Counted from the stretch's first letter, positions 38,146-47,542 are shown. The stretch: DNA of 64,000 nt from Campylobacteraceae bacterium (GCA_031268335.1 JAIRXG010000006.1:155351-219350); one strand, 5' to 3'. Program-made: numbers and translations. The notes: generated by a model not told the origin, from the letters alone.

Positions 38146-38162
38146 CCCCCCCCTTTTTTTTT
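38146..38162 (+). repeat. C8-T9 homopolymer tract
   Basis: Eight C followed by nine T directly after the stop codon of the ankyrin-like gene. Homopolymer tracts of this length are slippage-prone in Campylobacterota. Here it lies after a stop and before the next gene's in-frame stop, so it cannot switch either frame. Confidence 0.8.
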
Positions 38163-38207
38163 AAACGATGATAAGTAAAGTTTTATCCGGGGGTTTGAAG
38201 AGAAATT

Positions 38208-39005
38208 GTGAAAGACGTTAAGACTTACGACTACGACAACAGAAGCGATATAAATATGGGTATAACTATAGGCAGACTGGCTTATATGGTGCTTCCCGGT
38301 GCCGGAGGAGTATACAGAGCACTGGAGAAAAACAAAGAAGAAGCGGAATTTATAGCGAAATCTTTAAATGTGAAAGATGTTGAGACTTACGCCTCTGAAA
38401 ACGGCGCTGCCGGTGGTGTAGCATCAGCTGTATATGCCGGAAGAGACATCAAAAACGAAGACGCCACATATCTTCAAGCTTCTGCGACCATATATGCGTG
38501 GATGGTACAAAAGTTACCTATACTTGTCTCTGTTATAGCAGGAGTAGTAGCATTTATAGGTTATGTGATAGAGTTGGCTAAGTATTTCTACATTTCTCCT
38601 TTTGTAGTAGCGTTTGCTCTTACTACTAAAAAGACACACAAGATAGTAGACTTTATGGTAACGGGACTTACTGTATTTTTCAAACCTTTGCTGTTAGTTA
38701 TATTTATCTTTTTTGCTCTTTTTATATACACACTGGTACAAGACATTTTTATACACTACACAAGAAATCAGTTTACCGTATTGTCGGATATAGCGGGTGA
38801 AAAAAGTGCGGTGTATCTGGTGCTGTATCTTGTGCAAACCATGCTGGAAGTGCTTGGTTCTCTGGCAGCCACGTACATTATGTGGAAACTCATCCTGACG
38901 GGTCCTACCTGGTCTATGAAACTTGTCGGCGTTGATAACGCTCAGAACGATATGATAAGCGAAGCTCTGTCTCAAAGAATGGACAGAGCGGGCTTTAGAA
39001 TGTAA
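38208..39005 (+). CDS. DotA/TraY-like membrane protein fragment
   Basis: A 265-aa protein with four to five membrane segments between residues about 100 and 240. The pattern of hydrophobic blocks around YFYISPFVVAFALTTKK and VFFKPLLLVIFIFFALFIYT resembles the C-terminal half of DotA/TraY inner-membrane proteins of type IVB secretion/conjugation systems, which are usually 700-1000 aa. This is therefore probably a 5'-truncated or domain-only version. The GTG start is the first possible after an in-frame stop at 38196 and has only GAAGAG upstream. The tail (MKLVGVDNAQND onward) is shared with the protein at 36803-37177. Assignment is tentative. Confidence 0.5.
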   Translation: MKDVKTYDYDNRSDINMGITIGRLAYMVLPGAGGVYRALEKNKEEAEFIAKSLNVKDVETYASENGAAGGVASAVYAGRDIKNEDATYLQASATIYAWMVQKLPILVSVIAGVVAFIGYVIELAKYFYISPFVVAFALTTKKTHKIVDFMVTGLTVFFKPLLLVIFIFFALFIYTLVQDIFIHYTRNQFTVLSDIAGEKSAVYLVLYLVQTMLEVLGSLAATYIMWKLILTGPTWSMKLVGVDNAQNDMISEALSQRMDRAGFRM

Positions 39006-39069
39006 GGAGGAATATATGAAAAAGGTATTGTTAGTTTGTTTGATGTCGTTTTCAACATACTCTTTTGCC
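38916..39069 (+). repeat. Duplicated segment, copy B (154 bp)
   Basis: Counterpart of 37088-37248: the same 29-codon gene tail, GGAGG site and signal-peptide start, one base shorter in the spacer and two codons shorter in the signal peptide. Confidence 0.88.
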
Positions 39070-39162
39070 AAAGATCCAAATGAAAAGTTGCAAGCAAAAT
39101 GCTATACAAATTTTTAATGGAAGATTTGGATTACAGCAAATCTGCAGTGAAGCATCGGCACT
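39016..39162 (+). pseudogene. Wrecked copy of the exported ankyrin-like gene
   Basis: It opens with a good ribosome site and a signal peptide (MKKVLLVCLMSFSTYSFA), then stops after 33 codons. In the next frame LYKFLMEDLDYSKSAVKH aligns with LYIYLNRNLDCGDISMVE of the intact gene at 37189, so a frameshift and truncation destroyed it. It lies directly after the DotA/TraY-like gene, repeating the order of the first copy. Confidence 0.75.
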
Positions 39163-39363
39163 TCAAATAGTTTTGATAATCTCAAAAGATGTTTTAAATT
39201 GAAATGTTTTCTGTGTGCGTAGTTTTTCTATAGAGGCATAAAAACCCGATGATTGCTGACCGATAGAGAGCGCTGTTTCAAGTTGGCTTATCTTTTTCTT
39301 TTTCTAATTTTTTTGACATTGAGCGATATATTTTCAAAAAATTCCCTTTCTTCATCCGGTGTT
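39163..39363 (-). pseudogene. XRE-type helix-turn-helix regulator remnant
   Basis: Minus-strand translation gives TPDEEREFFENISLNVKKIR, then after a frameshift in a purine run ISQLETALSIGQQSSGFYAS and IEKLRTQK. This follows the HTH_3/XRE pattern of a recognition helix and following helix. It has no clear start codon. Confidence 0.65.
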
Positions 39364-39383
39364 ACAAATCGGACAAATTAAAT

Positions 39384-39898
39384 ATGTTATATTCTTATAT
39401 TGATTTTAGCGGTTTTTACAGGTTGTCAAATAGTTAGATCGCTTCCGCCTATACAAAAAGTGCAAATGGGTCAAGTAAATATGATTTCATCCAGAAATAT
39501 TGATGTAAACAATTTTAAATATGAACTTTTTGCGAGATATGCGGGCGGCAGTGATAGAGAATTGCGCCAACTGCATTTTAAAACAATTAACGAAGCTTTA
39601 GAGCAAACAGTTAAAAGAGTATAGGGCAGAGAGTTTTTAGTTAATGCTAATCTTATATCGTAGCAAATCTCTATTATGCCGTAGAGGGCGATGTTTGAGG
39701 TATTAAATCCGATACAAATTACCGTGGATTGAAAATTGGAGACAAAGTAATGAGGAGGAAGTTGGAATATTCAGTACCACAGTATCACACAAAGAGGGTA
39801 TTATCAAATCATTTAAAGATGATAAAACTTGCTTAATGCAACAAGAAAATGGAATTATCATTGAAAGAAAATATGATGAGATAATAAAAATGGATTAA
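39384..39898 (+). pseudogene. Decayed lipoprotein gene
   Basis: Fragments in all three frames line up in order: a lipobox-like signal (ILAVFTGCQIVRS), EALEQTVKRV then REFLVNANL after an in-frame stop, YYAVEGDV, YRGLKIGDKV, and GIFSTTVSHKEGIIKSFKDD with a tail ending IIKMD. At least three frameshifts and two stops are needed. It ends 4 nt from the convergent htpX stop. Family not recognised. Confidence 0.7.
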
Positions 39899-39902
39899 AA
39901 AA

Positions 39903-40748
39903 TCATAATACTCTTTTTAGTTTTTCCAATCTTTCTATTCTATTTTCTATGCTTGGATGTGTGGAAAACAGGTTTGCAAATGATATATTTTTGCCCGAAA
40001 ATGGGTTGACGATAAACATGTGAGCGCTCTGCTGTGAAGCTTGTTGCATAACCCCGCCCCTTGCATAAGCGTCAAGTTTTAAAAGTGCGCTTTGAAGCCA
40101 TTCGGGATGTTTTGTGATTTTAGCCGCTCCCTCGTCTGCCATATATTCGCGATTTCTGCTTATTGTCATTTGAATAATTGTAGCGGCAAGCGGAAGGACA
40201 ATAGCTATAGCTATCATAATAAGCGGATTTTGGCGGTTTTTACCGCTGCTAAACATTGCTCCGTAATGCATAATATTGGCTATGATAGCAATAGCTCCCG
40301 CGATAGTCGCAGCAACAGAACCTATCAAAATATCATAATGCCTTACATGTGAGAGTTCGTGCGCCATTACGCCCTCAACTTCTTGAGGCGTGAGCAGATT
40401 TAAAAGTCCTTCAGTTGCCGCAACTGCCGCATTTTTGGGATTTCTGCCTGTAGCAAAAGCGTTTGGAACGGATTCTGGGATAATATAAACTTTAGGCATA
40501 GGTATGTCAGCCTTTTGCGCCAACTTTTCTACTATTTCGTAAAATCCTTTCGCATTTTGTCTGTCTACTTCTACCGCGCGGTAATGTTTCAAAACAAGTT
40601 TATCCGAATAAAAATAGCTAAAAAAGTTCATGGCTACAGCTATGCCAAACGCTATCAACATACCGTTTTGTCCGCCTACATAGCCGCCGATAAAAACAAA
40701 CAACAATGTCAAAGCCGTTAATAAAAAAGCAGTTTTAAAAACTTCCAT
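39903..40748 (-). CDS. htpX: Zinc metalloprotease HtpX
   Basis: A 281-aa inner-membrane M48 protease of membrane quality control. Two N-terminal membrane segments lie at residues 5-25 and 28-45. The zinc motif HELSH is at 130-134, and the third-ligand segment EYMADEGAA lies near 205-213 after another hydrophobic hairpin. The ATG at 40748 has AAGGAG 8 nt upstream; a TTG 6 nt earlier would overlap that site. Last gene of the ribA-rsmG operon, overlapping the gene before it by 14 nt. Confidence 0.96.
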   Translation of the reverse strand: MEVFKTAFLLTALTLLFVFIGGYVGGQNGMLIAFGIAVAMNFFSYFYSDKLVLKHYRAVEVDRQNAKGFYEIVEKLAQKADIPMPKVYIIPESVPNAFATGRNPKNAAVAATEGLLNLLTPQEVEGVMAHELSHVRHYDILIGSVAATIAGAIAIIANIMHYGAMFSSGKNRQNPLIMIAIAIVLPLAATIIQMTISRNREYMADEGAAKITKHPEWLQSALLKLDAYARGGVMQQASQQSAHMFIVNPFSGKNISFANLFSTHPSIENRIERLEKLKRVL

Positions 40749-41127
40749 TTGCAACTCCTTGCGGTAATAAAACGCCGTCTATACCGTCTTTTGCCACTTC
40801 TTCCATTTCATTTTCGTCTTTTATCTTAAGCAGTATTTTGGCGTCAAAGAGATATTGTTCTGCCAAATTTTGTATCTGCTTTGCCGCTTTTTTGCTGTTT
40901 GTTATTATATATGACGCGCCGGCAGCATTTGATAAAAGAGCTTCTTTAGTCGTTTTTGCCTCTACGGCAAAGTTTACCCCATTTTTTTGGCAAAATCTGA
41001 TTATATCTTTGCTATTTTCAAATTCAAAAGCAACAATTGAATTTGACGGAGTTTTTGCTATTTCATCGCTGTTTTTGATTTTATAAAACGGTTTGAATGC
41101 GACCAAATCGTGCCCTATTATTATCAT
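40735..41127 (-). CDS. Hypothetical protein in the ribA-htpX operon
   Basis: A 130-aa soluble protein of alternating alpha/beta character (MIIIGHDLVAFKPFYKIKN; ASYIITNSKKAAKQIQNLAE; DGIDGVLLP). This hints at a partial TIM-barrel or Rossmann-like fold. The start at 41127 has AAAGG 7 nt upstream and gives an ATGA overlap with the preceding gene. It overlaps htpX by 14 nt at its end, so it is translated as part of this operon. I do not recognise a named family. Confidence 0.75.
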   Translation of the reverse strand: MIIIGHDLVAFKPFYKIKNSDEIAKTPSNSIVAFEFENSKDIIRFCQKNGVNFAVEAKTTKEALLSNAAGASYIITNSKKAAKQIQNLAEQYLFDAKILLKIKDENEMEEVAKDGIDGVLLPQGVANGSF

Positions 41128-41336
41128 TGTTTTACCTTTACGCATTTTTGAGAACAAAAATATTGCCCATCTTTTTTAATCGCTTCGTTTATTGCGATAA
41201 ATGTCTTACATGTAGCGCACTCTACCATCAACTCTTCTTCGGATGCGTTTTTTTTGCTTTCTCTTTTTCTGCCGAAAAACAAGACGTATATAATGTATAT
41301 CAAAATGATAAAAAGTATGATTTTATACACTACCAT
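41124..41336 (-). CDS. PP0621-family small membrane protein
   Basis: A 70-aa protein with one N-terminal membrane helix (residues 3-20), a basic stretch, and a C-terminal zinc-binding treble-clef-like motif (CATCKTFIAI then FCSQKC). This is the PP0621 family layout; function unknown. It overlaps rsmG by 14 nt and the next gene by 4 nt. Confidence 0.82.
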   Translation of the reverse strand: MVVYKIILFIILIYIIYVLFFGRKRESKKNASEEELMVECATCKTFIAINEAIKKDGQYFCSQKCVKVKQ

Positions 41337-41910
41337 CCAACCCTTTTATTAAGATATATCTTCGCAATCCTCTTGCAAAAATTCGGACATTTTCAAGATT
41401 TACAATCTCTTCATTTGCTTTTTGCCCTTTGTAAAAAAGCATAATCGTATTTTTATCATAAAAACCTTTAGATAACTTTATCAACATTTTTGTATCGCAC
41501 ACGGCGCGCGAAGTGATAATATCTACGGTTTTGGGCTCATCTTTTTCAATTCTTGCAGTCTTTATATCTATATTTGAAATATTTAATTCACTTTTTATCA
41601 AATGTAAAAACGCGCTTTTTTTGGCGATAGGTTCGTATAGAGTAAAATGACAAGAGGGCATCGCAAAAGCCAAAATGACGGCTGGAAATCCTGCTCCGCT
41701 TCCTATATCCACGGCATTTTTAAATGTGCCGCTCAAAAATTGCAACGGATAAACGCTGTCATATATGTTTTCTTGTATGTTGTCCGTATTTTTAGAACCG
41801 GTGATATTGTGCGTTTTATTGTACAAAAGAAGCATTTGGGTAAATTTCTCTACCGATTGTTCAAAAGAGTTTGGAAAAGGGAAGTTTATAGTCTTATATT
41901 TTTGCGTCAA
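41323..41910 (-). CDS. rsmG: 16S rRNA (guanine527-N7)-methyltransferase
   Basis: A 195-aa SAM-dependent methyltransferase that modifies G527 of 16S rRNA in the decoding region. The SAM motif is AVDIGSGAGFPAVILA (about residues 66-81), and the substrate-side segment is DIITSRAVCD. The start is TTG with AAGGT 7 nt upstream; a TACATGTA octamer (41921-41928) abuts that ribosome site. It follows ribA by 31 nt. Confidence 0.95.
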   Translation of the reverse strand: MTQKYKTINFPFPNSFEQSVEKFTQMLLLYNKTHNITGSKNTDNIQENIYDSVYPLQFLSGTFKNAVDIGSGAGFPAVILAFAMPSCHFTLYEPIAKKSAFLHLIKSELNISNIDIKTARIEKDEPKTVDIITSRAVCDTKMLIKLSKGFYDKNTIMLFYKGQKANEEIVNLENVRIFARGLRRYILIKGLDGSV

Positions 41911-41941
41911 AAATTTACCTTACATGTAGAGAGTATTTTTA

Positions 41942-42505
41942 TTAAAACAGATGGCCCATTTTATCTTTTTTAACTTTTAAATATGAGCTGTTTTTAGGAT
42001 TTGCTTTAGTGATAATCGGAATCCTTTGGACTATTTCAACACTTTTCAAACTTATCATTTTTGCAGGATTGTTTGTTAAAAGCTTTATCGTTTTAAATCC
42101 AAAATGCTTGAGTATAAAATCAACCGCCTCATAAGTTCTCTCATCTGCTTTGAAACCAAGCTTGTGATTTGCTTCAACGGTATCGAGTCCCTCGTCTTGC
42201 AAAGCATAAGCGTTAATTTTATTAAGCAGCCCGATGTTGCGCCCTTCTTGTCTTAGATATATCACCATTCCGCCGTTTTTTTGTATATATTTTAACGCGC
42301 TTTCAAGTTGGTCGCGGCAATCGCACTTCAAACTTCCTATAGCATCGCCAGTTAAACATTCGCTGTGAATTCTGACGACAGGTGTGTTTGTAAAAGGTTC
42401 TTTGAAAATCACCAAGTGCTCTTTTTCGCGCTCTTGAAAGGCTTGTATTTTGAACTCTCCGAAGCGAGAAGGGAGGTTGGCGATTTGGGAAATTTTAATG
42501 TCCAT
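41942..42505 (-). CDS. ribA: GTP cyclohydrolase II
   Basis: A 187-aa enzyme that opens GTP in the first step of riboflavin synthesis. Zinc ligands C50, C61 and C63 lie in HSECLTGDAIGSLKCDC. The catalytic and nucleotide residues lie in YLRQEGRNIGL and LLTNNPAKM. It is the single-domain form, not fused to RibB. The ATG has AAGGGG upstream. First gene of a five-gene minus-strand operon ending in htpX. Confidence 0.96.
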   Translation of the reverse strand: MDIKISQIANLPSRFGEFKIQAFQEREKEHLVIFKEPFTNTPVVRIHSECLTGDAIGSLKCDCRDQLESALKYIQKNGGMVIYLRQEGRNIGLLNKINAYALQDEGLDTVEANHKLGFKADERTYEAVDFILKHFGFKTIKLLTNNPAKMISLKSVEIVQRIPIITKANPKNSSYLKVKKDKMGHLF

Positions 42506-42689
42506 AGTCTATTTATCCCCTTAATAATGAAGATGGATTTTATCTTATTTTTGCAAATAGTATCTTTAAAACGGCGCTAAGATGGTATATTTTTGAGTTT
42601 TTAAACGCTCAAAAGCAAAAAAGCGATAAATATTTTTCAACTTTTAGCTTTTTATAGTGTAAAACATTATATAATTGCGATTTTTATAA

Positions 42690-42765
<76 letters not shown>

Positions 42766-43023
42766 GAAAATCTTTATATTTATTTACAATCTCTCGCTGA
42801 GGTTCTAAGAAAATGGGTTTATTAAAGTTCATGGTTTTCGCAACTTTTCATGCCATTTTGCTTCTTTTCACATTTTTCAAGAGTAATTTTTAGGATAGCT
42901 TCTTATGATTATTTTGCAATTATCCTTAAAATAAGGTTTATTAATAGCAAGATATAGTTAACTCCTCTCATCCGCTAACTACTTTAAATCACTATCTTAA
43001 AAAAAATTTTACATAAATTTAAG

Positions 43024-46000
43024 CTATACATGTAGCGTTATCTCGCTAAATTCATCTGTGTCGTTTGTTTGCGTTTGTTTATCCAAATTTTTAAATGCGC
43101 TGCTTAACATCAATTTGATACGATTTAACTGGTTTACGGCAGAAGAACCCGGGTCATAGTCAATAGCCGTGATGTTTGCTTGCGGATAATGCTCTTTTAA
43201 AGCTTTCAGCGCGCCTTTGCCTGTTATATGGTTAGGCAGGCAAGCAAACGGTTGCATACAAACTATATTAGGCACTCCATCATGTATCAAATGCACCATT
43301 TCGGCGGTTAAAAACCATCCTTCTCCCGTTTGATTTCCGCGCGAAAGAATAGGCGCTGCTCCAAACGCAAGCTCGTCTATTTTAGCAGGTTCTACAAAAC
43401 GTTTGCTTTGTTTTAAAAACTTTCTAGCTTGCCGCTTGTAAAACTCCATAGCTTGCATGGCAGCTTTTCCGGCGAGAGCTGCAAAAGCACTTTTTGACAG
43501 ATATTTGTGACTGAAATCATAACCGTAGGCGCAGTAAAGTAAAAATTCCATAAGTCCTGGCATTACGACTTCACAACCCTCTTTTTCTATGATATCAACT
43601 ATGCAATTGTTAGCGGTTGGGTGATATTTGACCAGTATTTCGCCGACGAGTCCTACGCGCGGTTTTTTTATATCGAGCAGAGGAAGATTGTCAAAATCGC
43701 GGATAATGCCCTCAATGTTTGCATTGAATGTTTTAAATCTAGCCTCTTTTAGCGCCTCTTTGCATTGCTTAGACCATTTGTGAAATAGTTCGTTGGCTGA
43801 CCCTTTTACTTTTTCATAAGGTCTTGTTCTAAAAAGCGTTTGCATCAGAACGTCGCCGTAAACACAACCCATCAGCAGACGATTTAATAAAGGTAAAGAT
43901 AGGCTAAAACCGCTATGTCGTTCCATTCCAAGCATATTAAAAGATATAACGGGAATTTGAGAAAATCCGGCATCCGCTAAAGCTTTTCTAAGATATGCTA
44001 TATAATTTGTGGCTCTGCATCCGCCTCCTGTTTGGACCATCATAATAGCGATTTTGTCTAAATTATAATCGCCTGTTTTTAGTTCGTTTATAATTTGTCC
44101 TATAACGATGATGGATGGATAGCAAGCATCGTTATTTACATATTTTAGCCCATCGTCTATAGCATTTTCTCCTACATGTTCTAATAATTTAAAATTGTAT
44201 CCGCATGCGTCAAAGGAGCTTTGTAAAAATTGAAAATGTATAGGCGACATTTGAGGAGCGATGATAGTATATCCGTCCTCTTTCATCTGTTTCGTAAATA
44301 CGAGTTTTTTATATTTGGGCTCGGCGCTAAAACTCATTTTTGCAAAATCGATATTTTTTTCGCGATCCAATAAAGCTGCTTTCAAAGAGCGAATTCTAAT
44401 CTTTACCGCTCCTAAGTTGTTTACTTCGTCTATCTTAATACAAGTATAAATTTTGTTTCGTTGTTCCAGTAACTCTTGCACTTGGTCTGTTGTAACAGAA
44501 TCAATTCCGCATCCGAAAGAGTTTAGCTGTATCAAATCAAGAAAGTCGCATTTGCCTGCAAAAGAGGCGGCGCGGTAAAGTCTGGCGTGGTATACCCATT
44601 GGTCTACTACTCTCAAAGGATTTTCCAACCCTTCTATATGAGATATGCTATCTTCTGTTAAAACTGCCATACCGAGCGAAGTGATAACTTGCGGAATTCC
44701 GTGATGAATTTCAGGGTCAAGGTGATATGGGCGGCCGGACAATATAATACCGTGAGTATTTGTGCTTTTTAAAAACTCAATAGTCTCTTCGCCTTTTTTT
44801 TGTAAATCCATTTTAAAATTTAGTTGTTCTTCCCAAGCACTATTCAGTGATGCTTTGATAAGTGCTGAGGGTATATTAAAAGGTTTGAAAACATCGACTA
44901 ATCTAGAATAAAGTTTTTCCTTGTTCCTTAAAGATAAAAACGGTTGAATATAATTTATGTTTTTTTCTTTGATTAAATCGATGTTATTCCTGATTTGTTC
45001 CGGATATGAAATAACAACGGGGCAATTATAATGTTCGTGCGAGTCGTGAAACTCTTGTTTTTCATAAGTTACACAAGGATAAAATATAGTTTTTACCCCT
45101 TTTTCTATGAGATTTATAATATGTCCGTGCACTAATTTGGCCGGATAGCAAAGAGAATCCGAAGGCAGTGTATCAAGCCCTTTTTCAAGCAGAGTTTTTG
45201 AAGATTCGTCTGAAAGTATAACTTCAAAACCGATGTTTGTTAAAAACGTAAACCAAAAAGGATAATTTTCATACATGTTCAAAGCGCGCGGAATACCAAC
45301 TTTGCCGAATTTTGCATTAGTGTTTGGTATATACGAAAAAAGTCTTTTGTATTTGTAGTCATATAAATTCGGTAAAGAAAAGTTAGAACTTGCTCTTCCG
45401 GCGCCCTTTTCACATCTGTTGCCGGTTATGAATTTTCTGCCGTCTCCAAAACGATTTAATGTCATAGCGCAAGAATTTGAACAAGCATGACATCTTAACA
45501 TGGAGTGTTTTATCGTAAAATCTTGCAAAGTTTTTATTTGAAGCAAAGTTGTGTCGCTAACTCCGTCAAATCTCTCTTTTGCAAGCAACGCAGCTCCAAA
45601 AGCGCCCATAAGACCAGCAATTTTCGGTCTTACAACATCTCTTTTGGAAATAAGCTCAAATGCCCTTAAAACAGAATCATTATAAAAAGTTCCGCCTTGA
45701 ACAATGATGCGATTTCCCAAATCTTCCGGATTTTTGAGTTTTATCACTTTAATTAAAGCATTTTTGATGACAGCATATGAAAGCCCAGCCGATATGTCTG
45801 CTATGCTCAAACCCTCTTTTTGAGCTTGTTTTACACTTGAATTCATAAAAACGGTGCAACGCGAACCCAAATCGCAAGGGCGTTTTGAATTTAAAGCCAT
45901 TTTGCCGAATTTATCTACTTGCATATTTACAGAGTGCGCGAAAGTCTCTATAAACGAACCGCATCCGGATGAACAAGCCTCATTTAATAAAATAGTGTCA

Positions 46001-47340
46001 ATCGTGCCGTTTTTGATACGAACATATTTCATATCTTGTCCGCCGATATCCACAATACAATCAACATCTTTCATAAAAAAACTTGCGGCTTTATAATGCG
46101 CTATCGTTTCAACCTCAGACGTATCTATTTTATAAGCTTCTTTTGTGAGCGCTTCGCCGTATCCGGTTACGCAAGAGAAAGCTATTCTTACATGTGGGGG
46201 GAGTTTCGCATAAATATCATTTAAAATGTTTTTGACAACTTTTAAAGGTTCGCCCTCGTTACTTCCGTAAAATTCATATAGCATCTCATTATCGCGGCTT
46301 AAAAGCACGGCTTTTGTTGTAGTAGAACCGCAGTCAAATCCTAAAAATGCATCTCCTTCATAATCTTTCAAATCTATTTTTTTAACATTTGCCTTGCTGT
46401 GTCTATCTTCAAAATCTTCCCTCTCTTTATCGTCTAGAAAGAGTGCTCTTAGCGTATTTATTGAACTTGAAGTATTTGAGGTTAGATTTTCAAAAAGATT
46501 TACAATCTCTTGAAGAGTTAATATTTTGTCGTTAAAGAGAGCCGCTCCCAATGCTACAAAAAGTTCACTATGTTTGGGTTTTACGATATTTTCATCTTTA
46601 AGTTCCAAAATATCGACAAATCTATTTCCCAATTCACTTAAAAAGTTTAACGGACCGCCCAAAAATACGACATTTCCTTTTATTTTTCTGCCGCATGAAA
46701 GCCCGCTTATAGTTTGATTTGCAACTGCTTGAAATATCGAAAGAGCAATATCTCCTTTATTGACTCCCTCATTCAATAAAGGTTGTACGTCTGTTTTGGC
46801 AAAAACACCGCATCTTGCAGCTATAGGATAGATATTTTTTGCATCTTTTGCTAATTCGTTCAAGCCGTTAGCGTCTGTTTTCAGAAGCGTCGCCATTTGG
46901 TCTATAAAAGCGCCCGTACCGCCTGCACATGTACCGTTCATTCGCTGTTCCACACCGTTTGTAAAAAATGTGATTTTCGCATCTTCTCCGCCAAGTTCTA
47001 TGCAAACGTCGGTTTGCGGTATAAAATTTTCCACAGCCTTGGCGCATGCGATAACTTCTTGAACAAATGGAATGTCTGTCAAGAGTGCGATATCCATTCC
47101 GCCGCTTCCGGCTATTGTTATGGTTGCTTTACTTAATGGGGAATAAAAAAAACATTTTTTAAGGTCTGTAATGCATTTAATTATACATTTGCGAACTTCA
47201 GAGTGATGCCTGGTATAAACACCATGAAGCAAATTTTGGTCAGAATCAAGCACTACTAACTTTACTGTGGTTGAGCCTACGTCAATTCCAATGTGTAATA
47301 ATTGGGATTGATTTTGCAAATTTTGCTCGTTTAAGCTCAT
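43024..47340 (-). CDS. Giant 2-hydroxyacyl-CoA dehydratase activase-type protein (BcrAD/BadFG plus dehydratase-like domains)
   Basis: A 1438-aa cytoplasmic protein. Two ASKHA ATPase domains of the BcrAD/BadFG activator type come first: HIGIDVGSTTVKLVVLD and GGEDAKITFF near the N-terminus, then FLGFDCGSTTTKAVLLSRDN and DIGGQDMKYVRIKNG from about residue 335. The cluster-binding cysteines are in CAGGTGAF and ACSSGCGSF. A cysteine-rich linker (CHACSNSC) and a DUF2229/dehydratase-subunit-like C-terminal half follow. The start at 47340 has GAGGA 8 nt upstream. The protein class couples ATP to low-potential electron transfer; its substrate here is unknown. It is more familiar from Firmicutes and other anaerobes, so transfer is possible. 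Confidence 0.88.
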   Translation of the reverse strand: MSLNEQNLQNQSQLLHIGIDVGSTTVKLVVLDSDQNLLHGVYTRHHSEVRKCIIKCITDLKKCFFYSPLSKATITIAGSGGMDIALLTDIPFVQEVIACAKAVENFIPQTDVCIELGGEDAKITFFTNGVEQRMNGTCAGGTGAFIDQMATLLKTDANGLNELAKDAKNIYPIAARCGVFAKTDVQPLLNEGVNKGDIALSIFQAVANQTISGLSCGRKIKGNVVFLGGPLNFLSELGNRFVDILELKDENIVKPKHSELFVALGAALFNDKILTLQEIVNLFENLTSNTSSSINTLRALFLDDKEREDFEDRHSKANVKKIDLKDYEGDAFLGFDCGSTTTKAVLLSRDNEMLYEFYGSNEGEPLKVVKNILNDIYAKLPPHVRIAFSCVTGYGEALTKEAYKIDTSEVETIAHYKAASFFMKDVDCIVDIGGQDMKYVRIKNGTIDTILLNEACSSGCGSFIETFAHSVNMQVDKFGKMALNSKRPCDLGSRCTVFMNSSVKQAQKEGLSIADISAGLSYAVIKNALIKVIKLKNPEDLGNRIIVQGGTFYNDSVLRAFELISKRDVVRPKIAGLMGAFGAALLAKERFDGVSDTTLLQIKTLQDFTIKHSMLRCHACSNSCAMTLNRFGDGRKFITGNRCEKGAGRASSNFSLPNLYDYKYKRLFSYIPNTNAKFGKVGIPRALNMYENYPFWFTFLTNIGFEVILSDESSKTLLEKGLDTLPSDSLCYPAKLVHGHIINLIEKGVKTIFYPCVTYEKQEFHDSHEHYNCPVVISYPEQIRNNIDLIKEKNINYIQPFLSLRNKEKLYSRLVDVFKPFNIPSALIKASLNSAWEEQLNFKMDLQKKGEETIEFLKSTNTHGIILSGRPYHLDPEIHHGIPQVITSLGMAVLTEDSISHIEGLENPLRVVDQWVYHARLYRAASFAGKCDFLDLIQLNSFGCGIDSVTTDQVQELLEQRNKIYTCIKIDEVNNLGAVKIRIRSLKAALLDREKNIDFAKMSFSAEPKYKKLVFTKQMKEDGYTIIAPQMSPIHFQFLQSSFDACGYNFKLLEHVGENAIDDGLKYVNNDACYPSIIVIGQIINELKTGDYNLDKIAIMMVQTGGGCRATNYIAYLRKALADAGFSQIPVISFNMLGMERHSGFSLSLPLLNRLLMGCVYGDVLMQTLFRTRPYEKVKGSANELFHKWSKQCKEALKEARFKTFNANIEGIIRDFDNLPLLDIKKPRVGLVGEILVKYHPTANNCIVDIIEKEGCEVVMPGLMEFLLYCAYGYDFSHKYLSKSAFAALAGKAAMQAMEFYKRQARKFLKQSKRFVEPAKIDELAFGAAPILSRGNQTGEGWFLTAEMVHLIHDGVPNIVCMQPFACLPNHITGKGALKALKEHYPQANITAIDYDPGSSAVNQLNRIKLMLSSAFKNLDKQTQTNDTDEFSEITLHV

Positions 47341-47542
47341 TTCTTTAATCCTCATTTTTTATTTATATTTAATCCTATATTATACTAAAAAAAATATTTT
47401 TTTTCAATGAAAAATATTTTTTATATGCATTTAATACTTGCTTTTGTTACAAAAATACAAGTTTTGTCTCATTTACAAAGTCTTTTTATTTTTTTGTGAT
47501 AAAATATAAATTTTTATTTGCTTTTAAAATTAAGGAAAGTTG

